Origin: Himantopus leucocephalus
Taxonomy: Eukaryota > Chordata > Aves > Charadriiformes > Recurvirostridae
Assembly: GCA_003993805.1 (NCBI GenBank)
Contig: RSEF01000004.1
Coordinates: 7,239,202-7,303,201 of the forward strand
Reading direction: 5' to 3'
DNA: 64,000 nucleotides
Shown here: piece by piece, positions 10,532 through 24,738 of the stretch
Numbering within the stretch: the first letter of the stretch is position 1
How the letters are laid out: every line of letters starts with the position of its first letter
The notes under the pieces: generated by a model
Database searches by the model: none
The model's input: only the letters and a program-made list of their open reading frames with translations
What the model was told of the DNA's origin: nothing
Position numbers and translations under genes: made by a program

Positions 10532-13500
10532 CCCAAACATTTTAACCCCAAAATGTTGCAGACCAGCACATCACAGCATTGCAAGAGTACTCAGCTATTC
10601 ATGCAGCTATTTGCCACTAAACTGGCAGAATAAGAAAAAGAAAATACCAAGGAATTTAAAGAAAATGCATTTAAGTTGGCTTCCAATATATAGCACTCTT
10701 TTTTGTAGCAGTGTCACAGTAGTAAAATAGTGAGATACAAGAATATATTTCTTCAACACAGAGTAAAGCATTTTACAAACCTAGAAAGAAATAGTTATAG
10801 ATGTCTATGTATTTGGGGAAATAATTGGTGCCATAACCACATTTTAATCAAGGCTTTAAACAATATGGATACAGGCTGCCAAGGTATTTCACAAATAAGA
10901 CAAGAATAAGAAAATTATAATTTCACTCCCCAGTGTTACCCTCTGGGACCAGAATGAAGGGTCTCAAAGGCTCAGAAAATATGTAAGATGTCAGGGTACG
11001 AGATAAACTGGAACTGACAATTAAAGAGGATTGTTCAAAGAATGAAGACTTGTGTGTTTATTAGTAATAGTAACAAAGTTTCTGTACAATAGACAATTCT
11101 GTCAGAAGTCCATAAAAAAAAAAGAAAATCCAGGGTAAGATCAGCAGAAACCTGAGTAAACTAACACAGACTCAAAGCAACAAACCTCTACAAATACGCA
11201 GAACCAGATCTCACAAGGAAGAAAAACATACCACCAAGATATCAAAAGGTAACATCAGAACATACACACTCGTGTAGGCTTTCAAAATAATTCCATATTT
11301 ATATATAACATTTGGATGTGTTTTTCAAAAAACACGTTAACTAACCTAATCTGCTTTAATTTAGCATTGCAAAAGTGTTCAAAATTCATCTAGTGTTTCA
11401 CAGCTTTGACAACTACTAAAAAATTGATCCAAGCTTCAATCAAGGTAACAGGAGTTTCTATGCTGACCTCAATTAGCTTTCGATCAAGCCTTAAGAGAAT
11501 TAACAATCCTCTAAATAGTCGTCATTCATGGGTACCCGCATAGAGAGTACGAAGTGTTAGCACCTTCAGAATGAGCAAAGTTACTCTAATTGAAGAGGAA
11601 AAGAGTCACATCAATTTTTTTTAAACAATGATTTCATTAAAAGTCTGCTATTTCAGGCTTGCCCTATCGCTGAACTAAACCTCAAGGTAACCTTAAAAAA
11701 ATTAAATGCAGAGAAAAAGACAACAGAGTTGGTGACCTCGAGAAGTTTCAAATTCAACAAAAGGTTCTGAATCAGACTTATCTTCATAACTGCGGGGCTG
11801 GGTAGCTGGTAGCTTAGAGAAACTTTTGCCCCAGAAAAGTTCATTTGAAGAACAGCAGTGAGTCATCCACAATTAAGAACAAACAAGCACGCTTTCCTAC
11901 TTCTGCAAACCAACTCCTTACTCATAATTTGTGTAGTCTTGTGGCCCTAATTCTCAACACGGGCAGAAGCAGAGGTAATGCAGAAATTGAGAAGGGGGGG
12001 TATTTATTATAACCCGCTCCAAAAAAGAGATACAACTTGATTGCATGCACATCTTAAAAGAGAAACCCCACCCACATCAAGCCGTGACGCACACCTCTTC
12101 AGTAGTAAATGAAAAAATACGTTCAATCACTAGACATTCTCTCTATATACAAGATGACAGTTGATTAAGACTGTATTACAGAGTTCCAAAATTCAGGTTG
12201 AGTAACCATGCCCAATTGTCAGGAGTAGTAATGAAAGCAGAGATATCACTATAATCAAAAGCAACAGGAAATGAAGAAAACAATGCTAATTATTTGTGAT
12301 TAGTTTCTTCTTTCAAGGAAAAAAACGCTGACTTGCTGAGGTAGTTAAAAGAGAAGGAGCAGCACACAATTCTAGCTCTTCATATGAGCTATAGTATCCC
12401 AGGTTCAAGCAAGTTACGTGGTAAATGAGAAAATTTCCTGTTTAATCAGATATAGACAAACTGTCAATAATTTTGCTACATGTCAGCCCTATGTACTATT
12501 CAAAAGACGCAAGCTCAAAAGAGTACCTTGCATCTTTTTGACCCTCTAGGCTCTTGAAAAATCTTTTCAATGGAAACAGGAATTCCTTTTTCCACGGATT
12601 TACCCTTAACTTCCTCTTGCCCTAATTCTTCCTGAGTAGTGAAAGTGCTATAACTCCTCAAATACTTCACAGTGCCATCTAAACAGATCACTTTTAAGAT
12701 GCCAGACCCAAGTAAAGTCCTTAGAATCTCTGATGAGATTTCCATAAATTTACAAGTTAAAACAGTTATGAAAAAATTGTTCCCCTCACATTTCCAAGTA
12801 CATTTCAATGACTTTTTTTTTCCAGAAACACACACCACAAGAAGAATGTAATGAGAACCTCCTTTATTCATGAAGAAAGCTAAAGGACGAAAAAAGTCAT
12901 ATTTGAAAATACATCAATTTCGAATAACACATTAAGCCTCTTTTGACATATATGGAGAAATTTGAGGGGGAGGAAAGGGGCAACAAGTGAAACAACAAAC
13001 CTTCAACGTATATAAAGTACTAAATAACTAAGCAATGTAAAGCCTGAACAACCCGAATAAAAGTGTGCCTTGTGGGAAGTGTGATGTATGTAAGCAATGA
13101 GAATTAGAATGCAGGCATTTGTAATTCAGTCTAACAGGAGTGAATAAAATACTAACTACAGCGACAGGAGAATACACAGCTACCGCAGTAGACGTGTACA
13201 GTCATTTCCCATCATTTTTAGTCTATGTTAAATTTCAGTCAAGTCAGAACAAATCCCTATACTCAGCAGTGGAAACACTATTTTCTAACAGTTATACTGG
13301 ACAAAATATTAAAATATGCTAAGTAGTTTGTAGGGAAAGAGGTAGGATGATCTAATATACTACACCTTCTAAAATACCATTTGAGGTATTTTAACTAGCC
13401 CATAACTAGTTTCCTGAGCTACCAATTCTCACCACATGAAATATTTAAACCACAAGCTATTCCTCCCCTGATCCACGGCACAAGGAACCCTAAGTATCAA

Positions 13501-15067
13501 AAATCTTCTACCATTTAACAGGGGCTGAGGCTTTCATCAGTTTGAAGATAAACGCTGGGCAGCAACACCATTGATAACTCGTTAGATTTCATCATCTTAT
13601 ACTGAGACCTTCGTGTTTGATTTTGAGGGAGGAAAAAGCTGCAAATCTAGCCTGAACTCCAAAGTACATGTACATTAATCATAGCTTATTTTTTTAATTT
13701 CTTTTGGATAAACAAAGGTTTTAATTATACAGGTCCCTGTTTGTTCTGTTTGTTTCCTAATTAGAGAAAAATGGCAAGTCTCCCAATCTAAGCTCTTTCT
13801 CTCTGAAGAATTTAACAATACATTTGGACAGGCACATATATTTATTTGGAGACTACACAATGAATAAAATCCCATTTGCACTTAACAGAGCAAAGTTTGC
13901 CAGAATTCAGTCTGTGAGCCAAGGCTCCACGCTCTGCTAATGGCAAAATGGCTGTCCCTGCAGTCAAGTACTGGATTATGTACTTTCCTCTTGGCAAGTA
14001 CAAGCCTGGAAACACCCACAGCACCTGTTGTTTATTATAAATGGCTGTATTGAAAATAGACCTGTTCCTACTGTGAAAGAAAAAAAAAGAAACGCAGAAA
14101 GAAGGGGGGAAATTATGGACAAAGATGGTAACTGTGAACTCCTAACTGATCCTGCTGGAAGTACTTAACTGCAAAGTGTATTTGTATAATAAATTTTCCC
14201 TGAAAACCTCAAAACACAAAGACTTTCTGTAAAGATAGTTAAAAATTATTGTTAAGGTTATCAAGAAAAATGAGATGAGGAAACTTACAGAGGTCAGAAG
14301 CCAAGAAATTTCAATTCTAGTGACAGGCAAGTGACCAGAATTCTGTACTCAGGTAAACCAGGACTGACGCATGTTGTTCAGTGAAAATTCTCTCAATGTA
14401 TTTAACTAATGTATAACTAAAGTCGGTACTTTTCTCTAAGTTGTCTGTAATTACTTTCCAGTTGCTACTTGCATGAGAATATTGAAACGCTACCAAGCGA
14501 CAAGGATATGGAACACGAGCACCCTAAATGATTAGTTACTCAGAAGGGGAAAAAAAAAAAAGAAAAAAATCACTGAAAATCTCCTACAGCTCTTACCAGT
14601 AAGTACAATGAGATCCGAGTCTTATGGCCTCTTCCTACTCCCATTTGTTAGACTGAGTCATTTTCCTGAACAGTTCCCGTACTCCGTCCTCTTCCCTGAA
14701 GAGACCATCTCCCCAGCTTTTTCTTGAGAAAATTTTTCTGTAGCCGGTATCAGCAATTGCATTGTTTTTCAATTTTCAATTGTCCTCAGCTTTTGAGGGA
14801 ATAATGGAATTATGCTGGCTTGAATCTTAACTGTATTAATTCCTACCAGTAGGATACTGTGATCAGATCTCGAGTCCTGATCTGGCTCGCTCCTTTTGAT
14901 GGAACAGGTCAGCGAGTATCTCTTTCAACAAGTCTGTTTACTTAAAACAGCAATAACAATTATTCTGCAGATCACAGACCAGTTATTTCTTTTACTTTGC
15001 AAACAGCCATGATAGTACGTAGCTCCTATCCACAAATTGAGTAGCTCACAGTACATGACCTACTCTC
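10532..15067. other. AT-rich non-coding stretch
   Basis: No gene is recognised. The largest frame is 118 codons on the minus strand (12515-12871). It has no domain signature and a Lys/Ser/Glu-rich, intron-like composition. A-rich runs occur near 14549-14567. Confidence 0.65.
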
Positions 15068-15141
15068 TCAGCGCCTTTGTGATTAAGCAAGGTATTTTTA
15101 CCATCTTCCTTCAATTGCGGGAAGTGAAGACACAGAAAAAG
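15068..15141 (-). repeat. Possible MIR-like SINE remnant
   Basis: The segment resembles the reverse complement of the MIR/CORE-SINE central part: an accatcttcc...gggaagtgaagacacagaaa pattern, comparable to the usual 'cccatttt...ggaaactgaggcacagag'. Divergence is heavy and no ends are defined. It could be chance similarity. Confidence 0.27.
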
Positions 15142-18100
15142 CATCCATAGGAAATCTAGAAAGACTCAGACATTAAAAGCAGACCTCCAAAGCCTATCAA
15201 ATATCCAACCTGTAAGATTACTCTGTCTTTTAGTAAGTGACCTCAGTAAAAGCAACTTCCCTGTTTTTAATAAAAGGGTCTTGACATACTTAATGTATTA
15301 GAAAGGTTTTAGTCACTTGTACCCAGCCTGGGACAGCGTCTGCCAACTTCAGCCCTCTGCTTAACAGCCTGGACTCCTTCTTCAGTACTTTCTTTTTCCA
15401 GCCAGCTTTTCTATCATTTTTCCAAATTAAACCATGTTTCTCCCACTTCTCATACCCTACAACGAACCGTCACAATGGACAATCAGCCAACTAATACGTT
15501 TTTAATACTTCTCATCTCCTACAAGGCACTCGATGTATTTTCCCTATTCTAAAGTTGCCTTTGCATTTCTCTAACCCTTCATAAAAGGAAGCAAGCCTAT
15601 TTTATGAGTGTTTTTGTATAACTGGGCTTTAAGTCTGGCTTCCACACCCATCAACTGAAAGGCAGACCTGCTCAAAGCTGTCAACAGAACAGAGTCAAGC
15701 TGAGCTGTGCCATGATTTATGCAGGTAGGGCCAGACCTGTCAGTTCCACTGTCATGACAGCTGGGAGGAACGGAGGGGCAGAATTCTTAGTGCTGAAATT
15801 CTGGATTCACTACATCACAAATCCAACACCGATTCCAAAATGACAGAATGCAGTATGTAATTCAAAAAACATTTCCCTAGCACAACAGCAGGATAAATAA
15901 ACCGGGAGACAATCTATATTAATATTGGAAGCAGACTGCTTATTTTTCCCCCATTTAGATTCCAGACTGAGGCTAAAATATTTTGGTTAAACAGAGGCAC
16001 AATAAAGAAATAACACAGTTTGATTTATGATTTAGAAAGAGATCGCATGTATTCTAATATTACTATTTATTAGCATTTCTCACAACTCTGTTGGAATCTA
16101 ATACCTTCAAAACACCAAAAAGCACCTTGACAAAGCTACCCGCATTTCACCCCAAGCAGGATTTCAGTGGATGAAGTTGTACCTAGGTTATAAAATTAAT
16201 GCTTTTCTACCAATTTCCCAGAGTTACCCAAGTCCTTTGATGAAAATCAGTATTTAAGTATTATGGTGGTCCTTATTCCAGCTCCTGTCATAACTGATAA
16301 ATCATGTCATTTGGGGAGGGGGAAAAAAAGAGTTCTGGTCAGCTGCCAAGATTAAACACGCTAAGTCTAATGTTTTGCCTTGGTGATGCATTTCTACTTA
16401 TTCTCACAATTAACACATACAGTAGCAAAGTGGATCCATATATTACGCTTTCAGACACCTCTGAAACTGAAGAAATTCTATCATTCGGTGTAATCAGGAA
16501 ATTTATAAATGCAACCAGTATTTCAACTGTAAGAAACACCTGCACACACTGGTAATGACTCCATTTGAATTGACATACCTCCACTTGTGGGCACTTTTTT
16601 GTGGAAGACTTACAAGACATCTATGTAGAACTAAGCTAACCAAAAAGGTTTCATTGGTCTTTCTGTCCGCAGTAGGAAGAACGCTTCACTGGCATTATGG
16701 AGAGTCACTGAGAGTGCCAGCTTTTCCACTAACCCATCTTCATTAGTTTGGGGTTGGTGGTTTGTTTTTTTTTTTTTTTAAAGGTTATACTGAAGCCGGA
16801 AAGTTTTGGAATAGAAGACTGACCCTTGTCACATGACATCACAGTGCCCAGCATAGCTGAATGCTAGTCTTGCTTCGGGACTCCAAATGTTACTGTAATC
16901 GCTGCTTGCGGACACTGCTAGAAGTACTACCTTAGAAGATACTTTTAGCTTTAGTAGGTATAATTCCTGTACGCTGCAGGTTAAAATGCTTACAAATATT
17001 ACATTTGGCACTGTCTGAAGTTTAAAAGCAAGATATCTATAGTAGCTACTTGAAGAACTGCCAAAACCAGTTTAATATAAACTGACATTAATACAAGGAA
17101 AATGATTGGTATTAATCTATTTGGGGAAACACAGGGAAGATTCTTTAACATAGTAAGTTTCCCTAACGTGATCTGTTCTGAAGCTTCCTTTTCTCTGTTC
17201 ATAAGTGAAATAACTCATACATACAAGATACACACAAGAAGCACAGATAATGAAGAAGAGAACTAGAATGACTGCTTTCAAGTTTCCAAAACCGAGAGGA
17301 AGGAAAAAAAATTCCACCATCATCTGTTCTCTTCCTTATCAAGGGATCATGTCCATGGCAGTTTCTTTGTTAGCATTTTGCTTCCAGCTACTTGTTAGAT
17401 TCCTCCCTCGTCCCAGTACACACACCCCTGCTATCAGACTGTAACTATAAAATGAAAACTCACTGTAGAATAAAAGGGCATCTAATTGCTTCCTTTCTTG
17501 GAGGTGCATCATTCAGTTCTCTTGTATGACTGATACAATCTGACATGAGCATTGTAATTCAACGCATCAACTAGAAAATGTATAAAGACAGCTTTTCTGA
17601 AAAGGCAACCACATTTTTTTTGAGAATACAAGAAGGGAATAGTAAGTAAACCTAATGTATGCGTTATCTTTATCTTGACAGGAGGAATATATAAAACATA
17701 CAACAGCAAGCAGTATTCTGTATATCATTACACACAAAAATCTAAGTACCTATAAGTGCGGACAATAGTCTGATATCCTGTCAAAGTAACAAACCTGGAT
17801 CTGAGAAATAGACAATATGTGGTGGAGTTGCTTTTTATTTTTTAAATTAATGATGTGGAGATTATATTTAAAAGCCAGGGGAAAAGCGCTTTTCTGCAAA
17901 TAATAAGGATGTATTTCTCATAGTGTTTGCTGAAGATTATACTTTCCTATGAGCGATTCAATTTTAATCCATTTACTCTATGTATTGAGTAACATCAAAC
18001 CTAAAGGAAGGTTTTCTATCACTAACATACAAACAAAAGCGTTAAGTTTGCTTGAGACATTCAGGGTTTTTTTTTCCTCATTTTATCCCTAATCTCCCTT

Positions 18101-21100
18101 CTCCAGGGACTGCTGAACTATATTGGTGTCAGTAAAATACCAGTGTGTGCCATTCTGGACTGTTTTGCTAGCGAAAATTCTAAAAATAAAATTCCGAAGC
18201 AAATAAGTAACAACCTCTGAGATAGAAAGACATGACTTTTTTTTTCCTCTCTAGTAGAAGACAAAGTGGTTAACAATTCTTTTATTCTGGACACGTTCAA
18301 TGACATGTTTCTGAAAATTAGATATGAAAAGCCAGGTGCGTAAATCCCCATTTTAAGTACTACAATTCTCACATTTCTTAAGAAAAGCCAGTGGATGTTC
18401 TGCTTTCTTGAAAAACAGCTGACTAAGAAAGTCAAGTCAGCTTTAAGATTTATGTATATATAAACTGTATTCAGTCATTTTTCAGGACGCAACTACAGGA
18501 TGCTTCCTACTTATCCATAACTCAAAGCAGCTTATAGGAGTACTTCAAATTTTTCAGAAGAAGCCGAAAGAGTAGGCAAGTGTGTGTGCATGGACAAACT
18601 GACACCCTATTTTATGTATACCTGAGCTCTTAAAAAAAAAAATAGATAAAACCAGTCTTGTATTTCTTTACTTTGTTTCGAAATAAGCACCAGGCCATGA
18701 ATCTGCAAGCAAATGGTCAACTACTATTCCTCAGCTAATGTAGAAAGTCCTCAGCATTTCATTTTATTGCAAATTATAATGATATGGAAAGGGCAAGTGC
18801 CTACAGTCATTACTCAGCCTGATAAAAGAAATCAAACCTCAGTACGACTGAATGACAATACACTCCAGTTCATTTCTTCCTTGGAATCCATTAACCTCTT
18901 TCATATGAGAGCTCTAACAGATTTTTTTTTTATCTAGATGCAAGGTTTTTTATTATCAGTTACTCTATCGCATGCTGCTCTAAAAATGTACTCTGCACAC
19001 AGCCTGTAGTTAGAGGGCTCACAAATTAAATGGCTATCTTGTCTAGTGGTGGTAAAATATCACTATGGAAAATAAAGAGGTCATCAGTGATAGAAATATA
19101 AAATTCAACAAGATACCTGTCCACTGTAATAGATAAAGACTTAAAAGCCATACATGACGGCGGGGGGGCAGCATCAACTCTCATTGATAACCGAAAGCTG
19201 TGTTTTACTACCTTTGCAACCCATCAGTAGCATCTTACTCTGCGAGCAATCCAACTGAAATGGGCAGAGAAAGGTACCATGCAGTGCAAGTAAGGGTCAG
19301 AGAAGACTGACTAGAAACAAATACTGAACTGGAAAAAACACGGCACTGTGTTATGTCCATTTCATTGACATACCCTGCATCTACTCTAACTAGAGAACAT
19401 AAAATCCCCATAATTTCAGTTCTTGAAATTAGTGATGCCGTATTTTCCTACATAATTTATTATGAATATTAAGCATCTCTGTATTCCTCCCTTTTCTTCA
19501 CCCTTCACACAGTGCATAAATTTTTATTTGCCCCTCCATTATTTTAAAACCAAAGTGAGAAGAGTCTACCCTGAAGTATGCAAATAACTGCATAGCTATG
19601 CTTATTTATTAATAAAAATTAAGGAAGGGCAATATGATATAGTGAACACATGATGTTTTAATGGAGCAGCCTTGGGCAGCAGTAGTACATGAATAGTGTG
19701 CACTTCTTTTAGTCAAGCAATTTATAATACATTGCACAGGCCCTATGGGATCTCAGAGCAGCTTTTTACAGTCATTTCAGGGAACGGAAATACAAATGCT
19801 TTTTGCAGATGTCTGTAACACTCCTCTGAGTCCTGAAGTGGTAAGTTCTCTGCTTATCCCCCCCACCCCAAACAAGATTAAAAAAAACAGAACAGCAACT
19901 GAAAACTCTTGATATTGCTACCCTCATTTTTACTCCCCACCCACCGGCCACTCATGCAGCCTTCAAACCACAGTTGCCAAGCCTGTTTTCCTGGCTGGTG
20001 AGGATACAAGCCCCCAAGAGCTCCAAGGCGGAGAACCATGGTTTTTTACCCTTCCCTGTTCCCTTGTGCTAGGAAATTAAGGTAAGGATTACTCAAGCTA
20101 TTTAGTCTCATGGGTTCTGTTTGTTTGTTCAGATTTTTTCTTCATTACACTTGTTCAATGGGCGAGCATGGGAAACAATGCACAAGAAATAATTGGAATG
20201 TAAGAGTTTTGAGTTAGAATTGGGGATGAAGAACTGAACACTATATTCACAAAAAAAAAATCTATTCTTACCCCCAATAGATCAATTTTATTTTTTTTTT
20301 TCAAAAAACAGTAACAGCTCACCTCAAAGCTACACTGATTTTCTGCCTCTCATTATTTTGCATAGTTCCAGCATATTCTCCTTCTCGGCATCAGGCCACC
20401 CTTTCGGAGAGCTTCAGCACCACCCCAACAGCACACCGGACAGCAATTCCCACTGTTTCACTCCTTCCCTTCCTTCCCCAAAGCAAACCACAAACCACAG
20501 CCGCTTAGGACTATGTCAATCCAGTAAACTAAAAAGGACTTGGTGCAGGTACAAGCACTCTCCAACAGCCGTTTATACTGTCTAATCATTCAGCTGTGCT
20601 TATGTCAAGTAGCTTGCACCTTATGACAAATAGTGCAACAACTGGGAAGGGTTCAAGGAACATTAGAGGCAGGAACTGTTCCCAAGCGGAAATACAGACA
20701 AGACCACACTGTTGTGGAGCGCTGTGCTTTATGAACTGAGTTGTTCCACGGCACACACCCTCAAGACTAGGGAATGAGTGCTGCCCTTTTTTATTTACAA
20801 AAAACGTAGCTTCATAGTCTCTTAACAGTAAATAGGCTATTGCAAAAAGGCTATCTGGAGTTGTGACTGGCTACCTCCACTTACATTAAGGGATTTAAGA
20901 CATGCAGGAATCATCAGACGCAGAAAGGACTTGAGGTTACAAGCTTGCACTTCAAAGAGATCATTGCTTAAATTCCACAGTGTACAGACTGACAACAGCT
21001 TAAATACTTGATTTTGCACTAGTTAAAAAAATGCCTGACTTTAACAGCAATACAAACACTAAAACAGCTACCACCCACTGAATGTATGAAAAATCATGTA

Positions 21101-22509
21101 TGCTAGCATATAAGCAAAAGCTACAGAATTGAAGTTCCTTAGACATTATACAGTCCCAAATTAAACAAATAGTATTTAATAAATTCAATTTTCAGGATAA
21201 CTGATTTTATAGCCTTGCCTAGATTATTTTTAAACAACAAAGCTGGGAAAAAGAATAAAATAAAAATCAAGGCTTAATTTGATCATTTCTTCAAATTTCA
21301 CTTGACTTTGAGCATGCGAAATAGAAAAGAACAAAGATACAAATCCTGATACTGTTTCTTTGCAAGCCACAAACAAAAATACTTTTTATTAATAATTTAG
21401 CTAAAATATTCTTGGTCTATTCTAAAACAAGAAACCCTGTGATAGTTTTCTTTTTAATGGTATTTGGCAATTAAAATTACTCTTCCCCAAAGCCCTAATG
21501 ATTTCTTTATTTCTCCTGTGCAGGTGAAATTTCCCTAAGGAAAATAGTTACTAACAAAATTCAAGATGATCTGTCTTATATTCCAGAGACACTGATAAAT
21601 TTTTTTCATTAAAAGAATTCAACACTTTCTACATCCCGTACATACAGAAGCTGTATTTCACACATCAGTTTTTGATCAGAATTTATACACAGAGTTTGCC
21701 TATTGCAGTAACTCCCTCCTAGAAACAAATAAAAAAGTCTTGCAATTTCACCGTTGTGGAAACGTATGCTTGATTTAAATACTATAACCCACACATGTTC
21801 ATACCTATAGCACTCCTAACGTGACTTACAACTTTCGGTCTGTTTATTTGAATAAATGAAATATAGAAGTCATTTGTATCCTTGCCTTTATAAAGTAGTC
21901 CTTTGCAAATACAAGTTCAAATGAGATAGTATAGAGCTTCAGATTCAAATTATTTACATGGGAACAGCAATACTGTGTTAGTGTACCTTAGCCATGTTAA
22001 GATAACAAAGAAAACCCCACACCTGTGTGGTTGAACAACAATACTAACAGCGTTAAGACCTGAAAAATATAATTTCAGTCTCCTTCAAGAAAAAAAAAAT
22101 CCTAGAGATAATAAGCAAGCTAATTGAGCTATAAGATATCTAGGTCTATATATTGTCAATCATGTTCAAGTGTGACGATAGTACCTACTTATCTTTAAAT
22201 TACAGCTATACGTTTGCCATCACCATCTTCTACATTGCGTGCTCGATTTGCAAACTGAGCTCCCAATTTCTTCTATACACCACACGCAGTGAGACTGTTC
22301 TCAGCTTATAGTAGAGATAGAAACTGGAAAATGAGGAGATTTGTTGAAACAGCCAGCTAGGGGACATAAAAGAAACACTCACAAACCATTTCCAGGACTT
22401 AACTTGACCAAGTCAAACTTTTTTCCTTCAATTCTATACCAAGTGTCAATCACAAAAAAAAAAAAAACCAACACCAAAAAAAAGGAGTTTGTGAAAATAG
22501 GGCATAAAT
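15142..22509. other. AT-rich non-coding stretch
   Basis: No gene or clear repeat is seen. Frames are at most 105 codons (18118-18435, minus) and are unremarkable. A pyrimidine-rich part lies at 15340-15600, T/A homopolymers at about 16768-16782 and 20250-20300, and a seven-G run at 19162-19168. Confidence 0.6.
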
Positions 22510-22510
22510 N
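22510..22510. other. Single N (contig join or uncertain base)
   Basis: One N lies between gcataaat and aagtactcat. Unlike the joins at 4143, 7235 and 7494, its flanks show no duplicated sequence that I can find. It is either an uncertain base call or a join of contigs without overlap. Confidence 0.8.
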
Positions 22511-24713
22511 AAGTACTCATGCATGAATTCTTTGCAGAAGCAGTATTTTTTAAATCACTGGTACCAGATCCACGCTTAGCTCAGACTTCTGTAAAGCAGC
22601 AGAAACTTTTATCAGCTAAAGACACAAGACCCTGGGAACACCCATGAGCAAGGAACTCAACAGGTAGATAGAGAATACTGCACAGATTTACCCTCCATCC
22701 CATACCACCTAACTACTGTAAAAAGAAAATGTGCATACAACATTTCTTTTAAAAGGTCCCAAAGGTTATCTAGCATCTTAAGATCCACTGTCAAATTGTT
22801 CTAACGGCAGCAGTTCTCTACCTTCATTAAAGTAAACTGGTATTGCATTAGGTTAAAGAAAATTAACAGGTTAACACAAAAATCCACTGTCAAAAGGATG
22901 AAAAATTATGAAATGCTGTAAAATTCTAAACAAGCTCACCAACACATATGATCATATGTGCAGAAAACAGATTCAAGTTTGTCCTTTTAGATATTCTTTT
23001 CTAATACTACCTGATGTATGCTAGTATGCTGCCCAAATCTTATTGTTTCTAATGAAAACAGATTTCACTTTATGAAGATATTTCTGGAATGAGAAAGGTG
23101 TAAAACATCAAAGACCATCATGTCACTAACATACCTGTCAAAAGACGATGCAGAAATTCTTATTACAGTGTATTGGCCTGTTTAGTTCAGTTATAATGAG
23201 ATGAGGCTTTCATCATTTCCCTTTTGGGAGCAGTTTCATCGTTTGCCAAAATTCACTTTTAAGGTGTTTTTGGTCCTAAAATACAACATTAAGTTGTCTT
23301 TTCTTCAGTTATTCCTTGCTGCTCTCAAGACTTATATTTTATATTACTGAAAAAATATCTGTCCTTCCTGGGTGTTTGCACCACTCAGTCACTTACACAT
23401 GGTTATCCACTGGATGACTTCGAGCAAATATCTCAGCTACTGTAACTACCTATGGAAAAGTTCAGATTGAAGCCTGCAAAGTATCTTACCCATTTGGTTT
23501 ATATTTGCTCTTTCAGTAAGAAGGGAATCCAAATATCCCTTTTGCAGTTTTTTAGCACACTATCTCTTCACAAAGAGGTGACACAGTCAAGAAATCAGAT
23601 TAACGCAGTCACTTGGTTAAATATGGCAATATTAAGACTTAAATCACAGCATTTACCTTGAAGAAATTTTTGATAATGAAAACTTGTCTGTTATGGTCTC
23701 CCATTTCAACAGTTGCCTGTTGCAGAATCTACTGTTCTAAACAGCAGCGTTTAGAGGCTGCAAACTCCAGTGTAAAAAATTAGCAGAAAACCAGCACGTC
23801 CACTGGTTCACAGGCTCCACAGCAGACCTACTTTAGCATTCCCAAGATTCACTTTCCTATAACATATCTAGGAAAAAGCTTTGCCAGTCTTAGGAGGCTC
23901 TTTCCTATAACCTGTCTGCACCCTTTCACAAGGCTGACTTCAATTCTGCCCTTGAAGCATGGTTCCAATATTGTTGCCAAGATGCACAAAATTGTCCTGT
24001 ATTTCTCTTATCACAGAATTTCTGTAGACAATCTTCAGTCAGTAGCGCTGGCATGATGTCTTTTGCTTTCTAATTACATTCTTCAGCAACACAATAGAAT
24101 ACAGCCTCACAGATGAGTCACAGCTGTGCTTATTGTGGTACCAACAGCTATCTTATGAGGCTATCATCAGTTGACAGAGATACGAATCTAACAGGATATT
24201 GGCAATGTGACCCGCAGATACACTGAGCTTTGACTTATTTCTGAAGAAGCGGCAACATACAAAAAAACTGCTAGTGGTAAAAAATATTTTTGTGGAACCA
24301 GTGTGCATAATGCCTTTCCAAGACTCTTGCCTTGCTGATGCCCTTGAATCTTTCCAGGCTTCCCTAGGCCTTAATGGAGAAGAGTCTTGACCCAGAAGAA
24401 TGAAAAGTGCTACAGTGGAAGTTTTCCGTTCCCTACTTGTTATGGTTAGTGCTTAAATGACAGTCATGCTTGGATGAACACCAAGTTCCCACCGTACTAC
24501 AGTCATGTCATGGATCTTGCTTAATACACTGTTTTCCTAGTAAAAGCATCTTTACGTCACTTACTGAAATTATATTTTCTATTTAATAGTCTATTTCTGA
24601 CATTACCGGTATCTAGCTAGGAGTAATTACACTTAACCCAAACCCTGACTGATATAAATAACTAACCATTAATTATATCAGGGATATTTAACAGTTCTCA
24701 CATACAAGCTGCC
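22511..24713. other. AT-rich non-coding stretch
   Basis: I see no gene. An 18-bp perfect palindrome at 22943-22960 is listed separately. Confidence 0.65.
22943..22960. repeat. Perfect 18-bp palindrome
   Basis: The sequence cacatatgatcatatgtg equals its own reverse complement. No loop separates the arms, and the symmetry stops at the next base on each side. It may be chance in 64 kb of AT-rich DNA or a dyad binding site. Confidence 0.9.
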
Positions 24714-24738
24714 ATTTTTTATTTATTTATTTATTTTT
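24714..24738. repeat. Short (TTTA)n microsatellite
   Basis: About four to five units of a TTTA tetranucleotide are flanked by T runs. Confidence 0.85.

Noticed and set aside
19744..19785. ggatctcagagcagcttttt, similar to part of an antisense CORE-SINE
   Set aside because: The match is short and not followed by the expected blocks; too weak to list as a feature.
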